Source: Lyophyllum atratum (lineage: Eukaryota; Basidiomycota; Agaricomycetes; Agaricales; Lyophyllaceae). From it: a stretch of 64,000 nt of DNA. The stretch lies in assembly GCA_014905825.1 (NCBI GenBank), contig JACGCN010000001.1:2294001-2358000 (forward strand). Direction: 5' to 3'. The notes beneath the pieces are model-generated. The model searched no databases. It had not been told where the DNA came from and saw nothing but the letters and a program-made list of their open reading frames with translations. Shown one piece after another: positions 46,003-57,800 of the stretch (the first letter of the stretch is position 1; the number at the start of each line of letters is the position of its first letter). A program made the position numbers and the translations under genes.

Positions 46003-49000
46003 TCAGCACTCGACGCGGGAGAGGCTCTCCAACTCTCCAAAGAGGACCTCATCCAGTTGGACCTCCCGCAACATCAACATTTCCCAAGTCACATCTCGGT
46101 GACCACCAAGCAGGCCTGTGCCCCTGTCAGAGCTACTGTCGCCCACCTCTCCATACCCCATTCCAAAAGACATGGTCGGCACCGCTGACTTGGACGTGTC
46201 GAAACAATCTTCAGCATCATCTAGGACTTTCATGGCCTCGACAGCCCTTCTAGTACAAACGACGAACCAGGCCCGTGAGTCATGGGTCATCAAGAACTTC
46301 TGAACCATTCTCAGCATGACTGTCTTGAAGCCCAAAGCGCGGTCTGCCTTCAGTTTTTGTTTGACTGCTGGTGGTGCGAGGAAAGCTATGGAGTAAATCG
46401 CCATTATGGTTTTCTCCAGATAGCTTAGCCACACATCCCGCGTCATCAATTGGAAGTCTGCATCAACCACTGGGAGACGGTGCACGAGCGCATGGAAGAG
46501 GCGCAGAAGCGATGCTTGGGTAATAGATTTGGAAAAGATCTGTCGGTTCGAATCCGCCTGACTCAACCGGCTAAACACATCGAGAGCGACATCCGCGAGT
46601 ACGGGCGGTTTGAGGCTTCCGTTGAGTGGAATCCCGGTAAGCTGGACGCAAGCCAAAGGTGAGATGGCCTCGATGGGGTCGATGAGGTAGGATGAGATAA
46701 GGTGGAAAGCTCGGATGGCCATTCTCAAGGTGATATGTGAAGAAGAAGTGGATAGGTGAATACCGCCAGCGATGTTGGTAAGGGTATATAGTATGTCTTT
46801 GCGCACGTGGACCAAATCACCGAGAGACAGGGCGGAGGAGGTTGGGGTGGGGGTGCCATCTTCACCATGTGTCACAGCGCATAAGCGAAGCATCAGGTCG
46901 ATAAGCCGCGGGTGACGGGATATAAATTCCAGGTTATCCGGAATAGTGGATAGATTGCGAATAATATTCAATATGGCCAGAATGATGTTTCCTGGTCGCT
47001 GGCGAGGTCCAAGATTTGAGGCCTTTGAACCTTGATGATGTGAAAGTCCAGCAAATGGCTGACTTTGGGATTCGTACACGAGATTCATAAGTTCGCGATG
47101 CGTCACGATGGGTGAATCAGCGTGCAGAAGGTCAACCACCGTGTCCTGCGCGTCACCGAAGGCCTGCTCCTCCAGAAGGTCAAGCACCTCATCGAAAAGA
47201 TCAGGCGATTGAAATACTGGGAACCCAGAACCTGGTGTTTGACCCCGCATCGTTGATAACAAGGTAAAAGTTGTCAAAGCATACGACAATTCTGTCGATA
47301 ACCTCGAGCGAATGGACATGGTGAGCGCTTCGATGTCAACTGTGCCCCAGTCATTGATATCTCGTATAGGACGTCGTTGCGGAAGGTTTCCCAACTCGGT
47401 TTCTAGAAGCTTCAAATCTCGACCGCCATAGGTTTCCACCTCCCGAGCCAAAGGGACGTATTCAATTTTCCGACGGGACGGTTGTTGGCGAGGTCGTGGT
47501 GGTGCTGGCATCGCTGAGAGCGCTTGTGGAGCTGTGCTGGACGTCGTGGCAGAACTCCGATCAACCGCCGTAGAGACAGCCGACTGGCACGGAAAGATTA
47601 GCACCAAAGCTAGGGATCAAAACTTTAAAGTGAACGCACAGGAGTACTTTCGGCTGGAGGCTCCGACCCTGCACATGAACGATGAGAAGGAGATGTGACC
47701 AAGGCTTTGAGCACTCACCAGTTTTCTGCCTCGCTCGTTTCCCTTCCCGCTCTTCGTATTCCATCTTCCTTTTGATACCTTGCATTTCCTGGTCCAGGAC
47801 ATCAGCGTCGGATGTGAGACCATTAACCTGTCCATCAAGGAGAAGACTTCCAGATATGCTATTGGAAGCGCCGAGGGTTCCTTGGTTGGGTGCTGCAGAC
47901 CCCGGTCGTTGAATCGGTATGAGCGACGTGGGAGGTTGAGGAAATGATGATCCGTTGACTGGTGGCATTAATCCAGGAGCCAGATTCATCGACGTCATCG
48001 AGTGCCCCGATGGCACTCGCTGCATCTGGCCTGGCTGTGAGCCGCCTGGAAGTCGATTGTGACCCAGGGAATCCACAGGCGTTTGTTGGCCACCCTGCCG
48101 AGATGCCAAAGCCTTCTTCTGTTGATCCTGGATGTTGCTTCTATACCATTGCTCGAAGGGCAATAACATCGACATGTACAGTTGCACGATTGTTTGTGCA
48201 ACAGAAATTGTGCCAACGTTGGGGAATGGTTGAGGGATCTCCTCCGGAAGGTTGAATTGCGCCAAGACAGCACCCCAGCCATTGTTAGCCGTTACCTGGA
48301 GGATGGAATATGAGTATGGAATGATTCGGCACAAGGTCAATTGACATACTGCATGCCCTCCGCCGCTCTGAAAAACCGAACCCCAGAGCATAAACAGGTT
48401 GATATCCTTTCCAGCAAGCCGCAGAAATCCTACTTCGGTTGATGGCTCCAAACTCTTCCACTTTGACGTGTTGGGATCGTAGCTAGGGGTATGAACTCCT
48501 GTGAGTGTTGGCGGCAAAGGAGTGCCCATGGTGGTCATAACGTTGGCAAGACCATTCAGGAAGCCTTGCTGGCGTTGTTTGAGAGTGGTATTGTTGGCTT
48601 GTGAGACAGCTCTTGTCGCCTGTTGGGACATTGGATCAAGGAAAGAGGAAGAGTTGGAAGTTGAGAGGTTGCTCGGCATCTGGAAAGTCGCGTGCTGAGC
48701 AGATGAGCCGGGCAAGGGATCATAGTTAGCAGCTGGATAATTGGGAGTATTAGTTCCTCCGAGGAATGGCGCCGAATTTGTTCCGCTTGGATTGAGAAGA
48801 GGCGTGGGGCGACTGTTTGCTATTCTTGCTTGACTGGCAGCAGTGAGGGCGGCCATTTGCTTGGCAGCCTGGGTGGGATCCAGGTTGTTGAAATACGGGG
48901 ATGGATCAAAGGTTGGATTGGGCGCCATGAACGACGGCAGCCCCGGTGGTTGATGCTGTGGCCTGCCTGTACTGGGCTGTCCATTTTGGGGTCTGGCAGG

Positions 49001-49051
49001 GCAACCGACATGAGGCAGGACACTATGAGATGTATAGCCCACTTACACCAT
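46003..49051 (-). CDS. SWI1: SWI/SNF chromatin-remodelling subunit Swi1 (ARID domain)
   Basis: Swi1/ARID1 is the large DNA-binding subunit of SWI/SNF. The first exon is only ATGGT (49047-49051); after an intron the protein reads MVPQNGQPSTGRPQ. A Gln/Ser/Pro/Asn-rich region precedes the ARID domain (about 48490-48170): LPPTLTGVHTPSYD, LFMLWGSVFQSGGG, TANNGWGAVLAQFNLPEE, VAQTIVQLYMSMLLPFEQ. A basic coiled stretch (MEYEEREGKRARQKTG) follows, then the C-terminal armadillo-like domain (SRRKIEYVPLAREVETYGG, NDWGTVDIEALTMSIRS, GNIILAILNIIRNLSTIPDN, RHPRLIDLMLRL). Introns at about 48357-48300, 47725-47690 and 47636-47585 join in phase. The last 530 residues form one open exon ending at 46003. Confidence 0.88.
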
Positions 49052-49433
49052 AGTTGCTAGCGTGGTGTCGGCTGTGGCGTGGCTGGCAGCGGTCGAACGT
49101 CGAACTAGTGGGTCTGGTCGTCGGTCAACTTGCGTTTCACATCGCTTGCTAAATCTGGACATGTGCGCCCCGCTCAACCTTCCTTCAAGTGATAACATGA
49201 ATTTTATCATTTATATTGTTTCCTTCTTACGGTTCACTCAATTAATCGTTCTTCACGCAGGGGACCAGCCCGTTTCAACCACGGACTGTTATCGGCATGC
49301 CTACTACCAAGTCCATGTCAATTCTGAGCTTCGTGACACATAACGCAGCGTGCGACCGCGTGACCAGCGTGATGCGTCACGCTAGATTTAAAAAATTTCA
49401 CTCTCTTGAGTCTCAACCACACTCATCCACCAC
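49052..49433. promoter_or_regulatory. Divergent SWI1/DUF1764 spacer
   Basis: A 382-bp spacer between opposite start codons. It must hold both promoters. No coding frame or named site was recognised. Confidence 0.35.
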
Positions 49434-50017
49434 ATGTCAGAAATCGATGAAATCTTTTCTTCCAAGGGCAAGGCTCCAATCATCGAGCCTGTCGCCTCTA
49501 CGTCCTCTCTTCCTGCAAAGAAGAAGAAGGCCAAAGACAAGAAACGTAAGCGCGGCACTGAACTAGCCGATGATCTCCCCACCCAGCCTGACTCTCGTCC
49601 AACTCCCGAAACCGTGATCGATACCTCTGCACTTGTCTCAAGTGTAAAACGCCCAGAAGTTGAAAAGAAGGTCAAGGTATCAGAATCATCGGCGAAGCAG
49701 GCGGTCCTTGCTGATGAGAGTATATTTACTGATTCTCGGGGTTCTCGACCTCGTAAGTGTATCCCTCCATTCGGAGATCACGCCGCCTGATTTTTTTTCC
49801 ATAGGAAAAAAGACAGTGGAAGGCTGGGCTATCTACAAGGAAGAAGAGCTCGGAATACGCGACGAGGGTGGCGGTAAGCATGCTAACAGTTACCCTTTCT
49901 CCTTTTTGATGTCTGCTTGGACTCAGACACGCCATTGTGCCCATTCGATTGTGAATGTTGTAAGTCAACCTTCATTAGCATGAAGAGCTCGCATTAATTC
50001 ACATACCAGGTTTTTGA
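49434..50017 (+). CDS. DUF1764 family protein
   Basis: A small eukaryotic protein family without known function. Four exons: MSEIDEIFSSKGKAPI and a Lys-rich patch (KKKKAKDKKRKRG), then, after an intron at 49755-49803, KKTVEGWAIYKEEELGIRDE. After a second intron near 49876-49926 comes TPLCPFDCEC, and after a third at 49961-50009 the end CF. The conserved core (TVEGWAIYKEEELGI to TPLCPFDCECCF) is complete and the Cys-rich end is typical. The last coding exon contributes only the last base pair of Cys, Phe and the stop. The basic patch suggests a nuclear or nucleolar protein; inference. Confidence 0.88.
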
Positions 50018-50570
50018 TACGTATGGTTGCTTGTAATCCTTGTATCACTCCATTCCCCTGCCGATCCATGCCTCGATACACCGTGCAAGGACTTCCCAGT
50101 AAACTCCCGAGGTTCCGTTCTTCAAGCATCTTGTAGGCGCATCAGATCGTCCACACGCTATCATACAACCTGGTATAATTTTCATGTCTTTTCGTGGGTA
50201 CCTGGACCGCCTCTAGGTTTCGTGTACCCTTGGACACACTCCCTATTCGCATGCTTACATCTCCTACACGCCTTCATCGTGCGACCACTTCTTTTTAATG
50301 TCTTTCTAGACATCATTTTTCCGAACCGGCTCTTTCGAAGCCTTCCTGACCGCCCATTATGGCTATGGTTTGAGGAGGTCAATTTGTAGCCAACAATCAC
50401 ATTTCCTATCCCTTTATCGTTTTCAGCGGACGAGATCCCCACTTACCGATGAGATTCAAAAGCCCACGAGGTTGTGTTAGGAATACATACATAATGATGA
50501 AATAAACTGTTCTGTTCTGCTGCAATAGTATGCCATAATTTGACAGCCTACTGTGAGTATACGAGGCCCC
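50018..50570. other. Convergent 3' spacer, nothing recognised
   Basis: The spacer lies between the ends of the DUF1764 and cyclin H genes. Pyrimidine-rich on the plus strand. A minus-strand frame at 50182-50442 contains CRRCKHANREC, resembling half of a Zn2Cys6 motif, but has no further support. Confidence 0.4.
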
Positions 50571-51796
50571 CTAGTCGTCGTCTTCGTCATCATCGTAATC
50601 CACCAAACCGAGTCGTGCGTTGCCAAGTTCATTACCAAAGGGGTCCCCGTCCGTCATTGCCTGGTTTGTGTCGATGGCCTTTCTGCTCCTCTTGGCCTCC
50701 GCTTTTTTCTCTTCTTCCGCCTTTTTTACAAGATATGCCTGACTGCCCACAATCTTTTCTGGGTTCTTACACAATTTCAGTCGTCGATCGACTTCCCGTA
50801 CGGCTTCAACGCTCGGCGGATGTCCGGCAGACGTGATGAGCGCTTTGATAGTTTCTGTAACCCCTGGAAGCTGCTCGGTAGACAAAGGCGACAAAGATAC
50901 ATCGGACCGCATTTTCGACACCGACCATTGGGAGGCTAGTTCTGGTGCGCTGAGGGAAATAGCCGCCAGAGCGATCTGAGACGGTGTGTAGATGAGTTCT
51001 GCGTCTGTTAGTCGAGAGGCGCGAAGATGGGTTAATGCAGATTCGTAAATCGGTCTAGTGTCGGGTGGACAGTTTGGGAGAGTCTTCGAGAAATGATCAA
51101 CAGGCAGTCGTATGTGAGGGAACAGTACAGACTTGCATGTCGAGAATAATGCCCCACAAGGCTCTATGAGAATGCCAGACAGCGAATTCGAATCCCAGAC
51201 TTTGAGCAACAAGAAATTCGAGGTCAAGGACATCGGATGGTGCAGTCCTGGGTATATGTGTTGTGTATGTCTCCAAAGATATCGGGTTATTGGTCGTTTT
51301 GGTTGCAAGGAATAAGGCTGTCAACCTGTTGAAGGAGTGAGCGATGTTCTCAAATATTGTTGACATTGCGTACATGACGTTTTTGGGGTGCCAATCCATG
51401 ACAGTATTCTTCAAGTAAAATCGCTTCAAATAACTAACGGCAGTTGCCTCGACTTCTTCAGGAAAACGAAATAGTCCACAGAGCTGGGTGATCTTGGTGA
51501 TATAGAGCTTTACCAGCAGATGTTCTTCTTCAGCGGTGAGAAAGGATACAACTGAGGATGAGTCTGGCTGAGTACCTTCAGTCAAAAGGTTTGGGAGCAG
51601 CAATAAATAGTCGTACCTTCTCATTTTCAAGGGTATTGCGAATTACAGCAACGGCCGCCGCATTCAAAGAAGAACGGAGTTCGGAAAGTTGTTCTGGCGA
51701 AAATCTCCAATTTCTGAACTGAGTACTCGACTCGTATATGGGCTTTTTCGTCGATGGTAACGCAGAGGAACTTGGCTCGATAGGAACTGTTGACAT
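50571..51796 (-). CDS. CCL1: Cyclin H homolog of TFIIH/CAK (Ccl1)
   Basis: Cyclin H activates the TFIIH kinase (Kin28/CDK7) in transcription. The start MSTVPIEPSSSALPS is followed by YESSTQFRNWRFSPEQLSEL, the N-terminal helix of cyclin H. The cyclin box reads FLTAEEEHLLVKLYITKITQ, LFRFPEEVEATAVSYLKRFY and LKNTVMDWHPKNVM, and, across an intron near 51320-51370, LTALFLATKTTNNPISLETY, then LDLEFLVAQSLGFEFAVWHS. The second cyclin fold follows (SRLTDAELIYTPSQIALAAI). The C-terminus is acidic (VDYDDDEDDD). An in-frame TTG/ATG-less extension upstream is unlikely. All exons join in phase. Confidence 0.9.
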
Positions 51797-52107
51797 CGCG
51801 TTCTGAACTTGAGATGTGAATACTTCCTGCCACAAAGTCAGGCTTGTATGGTTATTGGTACTATACGTCACACCTCATGTGATGTGACACAGTGACTGAT
51901 AAGATAACTTTGAACTTGTCCAAATCGTGAACTTTGTTGGCTCTAGATCTACCGCTTGGTTACCAGCTTGTAATTGCAGTTTCCTTCCAGCCTCTGCGGC
52001 GTTTGTACTTTCTCCCTCCTTTAACTGCAGGAATACTTTACGTCTGAGACGTACTTTTTTCTCCTTCCACAAGGAAAGATACCCGACGCAGACTTTCACC
52101 AGCAGAG
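51797..52107. promoter_or_regulatory. Divergent spacer, cyclin H / secreted protein gene
   Basis: A 311-bp spacer between opposite start codons, pyrimidine-rich before the plus-strand ATG. No specific site recognised. Confidence 0.35.
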
Positions 52108-53251
52108 ATGGGCTCGCTGGGCTCGCTGCATCATTGGCTTCTCGTGTCCCTCCTCATATTCACTCAAGGATCCTATATGGCTCTGGCGCAAACCTTCAGT
52201 AATGGCCAGCTATTTACAAACGGTCTCTCCATCATCAACGCACCAGCCCCAAACACGTATGTGTCTTCGCTTGATCCGCCCCCCCCCCCCCTCCAGTTGC
52301 TAATTAGCACGACAAACAGGCCATTCCGTGTTGCTAGTACGCTGCCCATTTCGATCGAGGTATATTTCAATATTATGTTTTTCCAACCAGTTCTGGGGCT
52401 AAAGAGCTATCCTCAGGTTTCCGGGAATGGGAAGCTTCCAACCCCTGCTCTACTCCCAGATTCTGGTCTCCCAACACGTTACGACTCCTTGGAGATGTAC
52501 CTGGTATCTTATCAAGCACAAGTGAATATCACAGTATCTGCCGGGCCTGAACTCTTGACTAGAGAGACTGGCACTGTCAAGCATCTCAACTGGCTTATCC
52601 CGTCCTGCATTCCTTCTGGTCTTTATAACGTACGAGTCGCTCGACCCTCTGTGGAGATTTCGGTCACATTTGAGACTTTCAGCTGGCTTTCTACGAGGCT
52701 TCCCACATCAACGAACAGGCTTATTTTGCAATCACCTCGATCCCTGTTGCAATCACTAGCGATGCCTCTCAAAGTTCATGTCCCACAGGACCAGGATCCA
52801 ACGCGTTACAGCCTCAGCCTCAACCATGTTCACCTGTCTCGCAGTCCCCATTCCTTCCTGGTCAACAGATTACTATCTATACGGGAGTGCCTGTACCTCA
52901 CACTTTATCACCTTCGGTCTCCAGCCTTCCACTGACTGTGACGGAGACCCGAACGGCGTCCTCGGTCACTACTTTTCTAGTGGTTTCCACTGTAACTGTG
53001 GTGATGACGGTACGTGGTTCGACCCTAACGACAACGTGAGTTCTATTCTTAGTAGTAGCTCGAACCATCGCTCTGGCTAAACACACTCCCCTTCCAGTCT
53101 AACGACAACGGCAACCACCACAGTCGCGACGCAACAGGACAGCTCGGGATTCTTCCCAGTCAATTCCTCTCACCACATCGACGTATACTCACTCCGTGGC
53201 CTTCTGTCAGCGATGTCATTGCTTGTCCTCTTTGCTTACTTGTATGTGTAA
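52108..53251 (+). CDS. Secreted or membrane-anchored Ser/Thr-rich protein
   Basis: The N-terminus MGSLGSLHHWLLVSLLIFTQ is a signal peptide, probably cut after ..ALAQ. Exons join as FSNGQLFTNGLSIINAPAPN, TPFRVASTLPISIEV, SGNGKLPTPALLPDSG, YDSLEMYLVSYQAQVNITVS, HLNWLIPSCIPSGLYN and LAFYEASHINEQAYFAITSI. A Pro/Ser-rich stretch follows, then VTETRTASSVTTFLVVSTVT with Thr repeats, and a C-terminal hydrophobic helix (LLSAMSLLVLFAYLYV) ends the protein. The tail could be a membrane anchor or a GPI signal. The beta-rich domain in front resembles an uncharacterised basidiomycete family; no enzyme motif is visible. Introns are near 52259-52319, 52360-52415, 52630-52690 and 53037-53098. The first contains a run of 13 C (52279-52291). 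Confidence 0.72.
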
Positions 53252-54424
53252 CAATATCCGAGGTTGACCTCCATATTTCATTTTGCAAAAATGAAGATTT
53301 GTCGCGTGACGTCACGCGTCATTCAACATGATAATGGACATTGACAAACGAGTATACACTGAATTTCTGTCCCTTTCAATCTACTACTTGACAGCGACTG
53401 AAGATCCATGCCAATAGCACTTAAACGTATGTCGGAGGCTGTAGATCTTTTTCAGCTCAGGCTTATTCTGAATTGATGAGAGAGCGGATGCTGGACGCAC
53501 TGGAAATGCATTATTCCCGGACCCACTGAAGGTTAAGGGGAAGACGACGATTACCAAGTCATGCCGGGGCATCCATCTTGAAAGAGAAGGCAAAGTGGAC
53601 GCCGTTTCCGCATCTTTATTCCTGGCCCCATTAGTAGCAATGCCAATACTTTCAAGGAGGACCCCCGGTCTAGTATACGCCTCGGGGCATCTTCTTGGCT
53701 TCTCCTAGACCGCTTGCAGCGATGACTATAAAGACGGCGGGCAAATTCTGGAAACACCAGATTTCAAGATATACCAGATCTCTGACATGTATAGTGATCT
53801 TCCTTTCACATTGTCCTCCACAGGTCCGAAGTCATGACTTTACCAGAAAGCATGATCCACAGCAATTCATATGGTCCTTCCGGTAACTTGTAAGTCAATA
53901 CTCGATATTAACAATTATCGTGAGATCGTGTCACGTACGATACATGGATAGCGAGAGCAAGGGGGAATACGATGGTTGGTTAAGCTAAAGATCGATCAAC
54001 TCCTGAAAACCCCAGATTTCAAGGTATGTTAAGCTAGCAATTTCACCCCGCTCCTTTGTGTTCTGAACCTCAGGACTCGTAGGCGAAGCGCTTCAGTGAG
54101 GCTTCAGTCAGTCGATGCCCTGGTGTTCGGTGTCTCGTGCTCATTGACGTGCCTGTTGAAGGAGAAAGGAAAACAGACGGGCCTCAAGTGGCACTGATTA
54201 CGCAGCCTGCCGCTTGAGTTCCATTCCTATCTTTTTAATCGTTGGTGATTATTCCGGAGTTCCAGTTACGCTTACTTTGAAAAGGTCATGGGAAGGCAAG
54301 AAGGCAGCCAGAAGTCAGGGTCACGAACCCTCATGGCCGAATGACTTTCCCCTCGAAAATAGGCGAAAGTCTGGCTGGTTATCGGCCATTGGAGCAATAC
54401 ACCTTACATTAGGCGATATAGTAG
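53252..54424. other. 1.17-kb spacer without supported genes
   Basis: The longest empty stretch outside the RdRP remnant. Small frames on both strands show no family resemblance. A 12-bp direct repeat (CCAGATTTCAAG) lies at 53757-53768 and 54012-54023 within slightly longer similar flanks. It may hold a non-coding RNA or a decayed insertion, but nothing supports a choice. Confidence 0.4.
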
Positions 54425-55069
54425 TCACGTCTGCTCTTGTCTCCAAACCTCAATCCAATTGACGATTCTTGCGACATTCGCTGTCAAGTCCTCCATATTG
54501 TCGCTTGGAAGTTCAACAACTATTTCCGCAGGATAAGATGACCTTGCTTCTTCCAGAACGACTTGCATGATTTCTGCCTCATTATTCTCTTGGATTTTTT
54601 TCAGCGGATAGCCCCTGCAGGTCAATCAATCGTTGGACATTTCTCCGAGAAATCATATGGGACGGACCGTTTTTCTAATCGCTCCCACACCTTCGAGTGG
54701 TTGCACCGGAGGACGACGACAAGATCAGGCCAGCGCTCCGGGAATGCTTCGCAGGTGTGCCAATCGAGAATGACGCCTCCTTCAGCCACAATTGGCTCCA
54801 GGTCGTCAAGTAACTGACATTTACTCAGTGAGTGGAAGAAAACGCAACCTAAGCGACCAGCAACGCACCCTGTCTTCGTCGACAGTATAACTTTGCCATT
54901 CTTGGTCAAAATCCTCGTATAGCCCCCTTTCCTTGACCCACTCTCCGACGTTGATATGTTTAAGCGGAATGGGGGACTCGTTTGCCAGGATCTCAGCATG
55001 AGTGGACTTCCCAGTCCCTGGTGTCCCTGTGATCACGATTACTGGTGCCTGTCTTGACGGTGTAGCCAT
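54425..55069 (-). CDS. FAP7: Adenylate kinase isoenzyme 6 (FAP7, hCINAP)
   Basis: Fap7 is a nuclear adenylate kinase/ATPase needed for the last 18S rRNA cleavage in 40S maturation. The start MATPSRQAPVIVITGTPGTG contains the P-loop GTPGTGKST. Family motifs follow: INVGEWVKERGLYEDFDQEW, VILDWHTCEAFPERW (nucleotide-binding H-x-C) and VVLRCNHSKVWERLEKRGYP, then KIQENNEAEIMQVVLEEARS and WIEVWRQEQT at the end. Length about 175 residues, as usual. Two introns (near 54615-54665 and 54810-54870) join in phase. The start at 55069 was chosen over an upstream ATG (55108) because the P-loop should lie close to the N-terminus. Confidence 0.93.
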
Positions 55070-55510
55070 TTTTATTGGTGGTGGAAAATTTGTTGGGCGC
55101 CTTGGCAAATGAGGCTAATGGGGACGTGTAATCGATGTGGCCGAAGCGGTCGGGGGATGACACAAGGACCGAGTGGTGGGCTAGGCTGGAGAGGGCTTTG
55201 GAGACGCGATGTAGATTTGATGTGGTGAACCCTGTTGGACGAGGAATATTTATTAACGATCGTCGTGCGAAAAGCTAAGCGGGCCGTGTGACCGTTCAAT
55301 TATATCCGTGACCACTCCGTCGTAAAGGCGAACTTGGAGGTATGGCCGTGTGATCAGTCAATTTCTTCTATTTTGCTTTTGCCCTTCACCCAGAGCCTAG
55401 TGCTGCAATGGTTGCCTCCTGGAGAGGACTTTGATTCCTAGACGCTCCTCACCTTGCTCTCCAGCGCGCATCCAGTCCCACCATCTCTTGGATCAGGACT
55501 TCAGGATCTG
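55070..55510. other. Divergent spacer, FAP7 / membrane protein gene
   Basis: A 441-bp spacer that must hold both promoters. A short ATG-stop frame at 55408 precedes the plus gene and could be an upstream open reading frame. Nothing else recognised. Confidence 0.35.
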
Positions 55511-57639
55511 ATGGTTTCGGAAACATCGAGTGTTTCCGGTCTTACACTGCTTGGTGTGGCCCCGTCGAGAACGCTGCCTTCTGCTTTGCCTGGACCCACT
55601 GTCTTTTCCAACTCTCGACTATTGCAACCTCCAGTCAACCAAATCTCGGGATGTTGCGCCAACAAAGTCATCATAAACCTTTCCACAGCTCTCGTCATAC
55701 CTGATTACAGCCTGTACTATGCTGCCCCCATCGAATCATTTCAACCCACGTTTTTCGCTCTCGCCGACGGGTCTCTCCTAGCCCCGCCCTTCCTCGACGA
55801 CCTTAATGGCGCCAATATAAGTCTGCTAGTAAATGGCATGCTCACAATGCTCTTTGTGAGAAACATATTTGTTTCTGGCGACTACCTCCGGCGGGGGAAA
55901 GTGAAAAGGAAAACACTTTTCTACATCCTGTTCCTCAGCCAGATATTGGCTCCAATCAGCCTGGTCCCCGTTATAATGTCTTCGTTCAACCAGTCCATTA
56001 ATTGCACTGTGTAAGCTCGTTGCCTGGGCACTTTTGGGCACCTCATAACCCTCTCACAGCGTCATCATCTTGTCCTGTGTTACTGGCACCGTGTCACTCG
56101 CTTTATTGGTATTCATCTCGTCTATGTCGTTCGATTGTGACTAAGATTCGGTTCATATATAGATTACGGGCATCCTTGGCGTCAAGGCATATAAATGCTT
56201 GAATAACTCTCGTTTCGTGATGATTGCGCTGGTCCTTTTTCAATGTGCCTCCATCGCTATCGTTGCGATGGATGCTACAGCCATTCGTGGGACACGCAGA
56301 CTCACAGGTCCCGCTCTTGCCTGTCTTCAAGTCCGTCCCTATTGTACTTACGCCATCTCGTAGGGGGGTGCATTCGAGTCAGTGACCTGCTATGTACCCG
56401 CATTTTTGTCTGGATCCAGCTCGTGGAGACCTTATTCATTTGTTGTTGTTGTGAGTGTTCCGATTGTTAGACGCGTACTCTTCACTTATTTTTCAGTCCT
56501 ACGTGCTTGTTGGAAATCACGGGGATCGACATCCGCTCGAGGACGTATCTCCATACAGCTCTCCATGCAAGACTTACCGATTGAAGTTCCTGAAGATACG
56601 GCTGAAAAGAACCCGACCCGTAGAGGATGGTGGGATTATGTGCCAGACCCACAGATTCCTCCTACTGCTGAAGGACCATCACCTGCTAAACCGGACCAGT
56701 CAGTCCACATAGCGCGGTCGACATTGAACACCCTCTTCGATCGAAGTGTAAATAAGCATCCTCCTCCTTCACAATTCCCTCGCGCGAAGACTGCTACGGT
56801 CAGCCAGACGCTTCATTCGGGCTCCCCCGAGCTAGCAGCTCGTGCGACCTCGCCAGCGCCTTCTTCCTCAAGTCGGCTAGGTAAATTTGTACCCAATATC
56901 CACCTTTTTCAGAAGGTGATCAAGGACGAGGTAAGCTACTTATTGATTGACCGCAGAAGTAATCATCATCCCTTCTAGTTGCTGTATACGACGTCCATCA
57001 CTGCAACCTGTGTCGTAGTTGCAGTTCTCGCGGTTATCGGAGTGAATTTCAAGAATGGTTTAACGGTGACGGGTTGGATTGCGCTTAATTGTGGGTTTAT
57101 CGCCATTTCCATATGCATTGACCTGAAGAAGAACATATATAGGGAGCATAATCTCCCTGCTGGCCATTCATAGCTTTGGTCGAGTTGTCCGTCGACACGA
57201 AAGGGACGCCCTGTTACAACATCCCCTCACATGTGATGTGTTAGTCCGCGCAGAGGCTGCAGCTAGTGGAAAGAAGCCATACAACTCTCAAATTTCCACG
57301 CTTCCTTCATCTCGCTTTAAACGAGAAGCAGACGACAATGAGATAGACGACCCCTTCTCAGACACTCGCCGACTCGCAGATTGCAGGGACTCTTGGGCTT
57401 CTGTTGTCCCAGCGACCACTAATCCTCCTTCGCCTGACCTTTTCGACGAACCTTGCCGAGTGGATCCTGCTATTCCGAACCCTTTCTCCAATTTTCCGGC
57501 CTCAGGTAATAGCACACCCCTCGTGCCGCACCAGAGCCTTGATGGTTCGATCGTCCAAGGTTTCTCGGAGAATTCGTTACTAGGACGCGCTTCGTTATTC
57601 ACGAATAGGGACGAGAAAGAAGGAAATATGGAACTATGA
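55511..57639 (+). CDS. Multi-pass membrane protein of unknown function
   Basis: Not assigned to a named family. The start MVSETSSVSGLTLLGVAPSR leads to an outside-like domain with paired Cys (GCCANKVIINLSTALVIPDY). Hydrophobic segments follow: LLVNGMLTMLFVRNIFV, TLFYILFLSQILAPISLVPV, VVIILSCVTGTVSLALL, FVMIALVLFQCASIAIVAMD, a region around FESVTCYVPAFLSGS, and late spans SITATCVVVAVLAVIGVNF and GWIALNCGFIAISICI. This gives about seven membrane helices with a long Ser/Pro-rich loop before the last two, and a disordered tail ending NRDEKEGNMEL. Seven short introns are implied. The exons near 56330-56500 are not firmly resolved. A sensor or scaffold role is possible, but nothing shows it. Confidence 0.65.
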
Positions 57640-57800
57640 GATATATCTTCACTATGCTTGCTAATTTTCGAGCCACTTTCAAGTTCGGATAGTTCTTTCA
57701 CTTACAAGAAATCTTAGGTACAAGTCTGCTTATGTAAACGATTTCCTTGTCTTGATTCCCACGATTAACCTTGAAAAGCTCCTGCCTGGCAACTTGCGTT

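Noticed and set aside
50182..50442. Minus-strand frame with CRRCKHANREC, like part of a Zn2Cys6 DNA-binding domain
   Set aside because: Only three of six Cys are present, the rest of the frame has no resemblance to transcription factors, and it lies in a 3' spacer.
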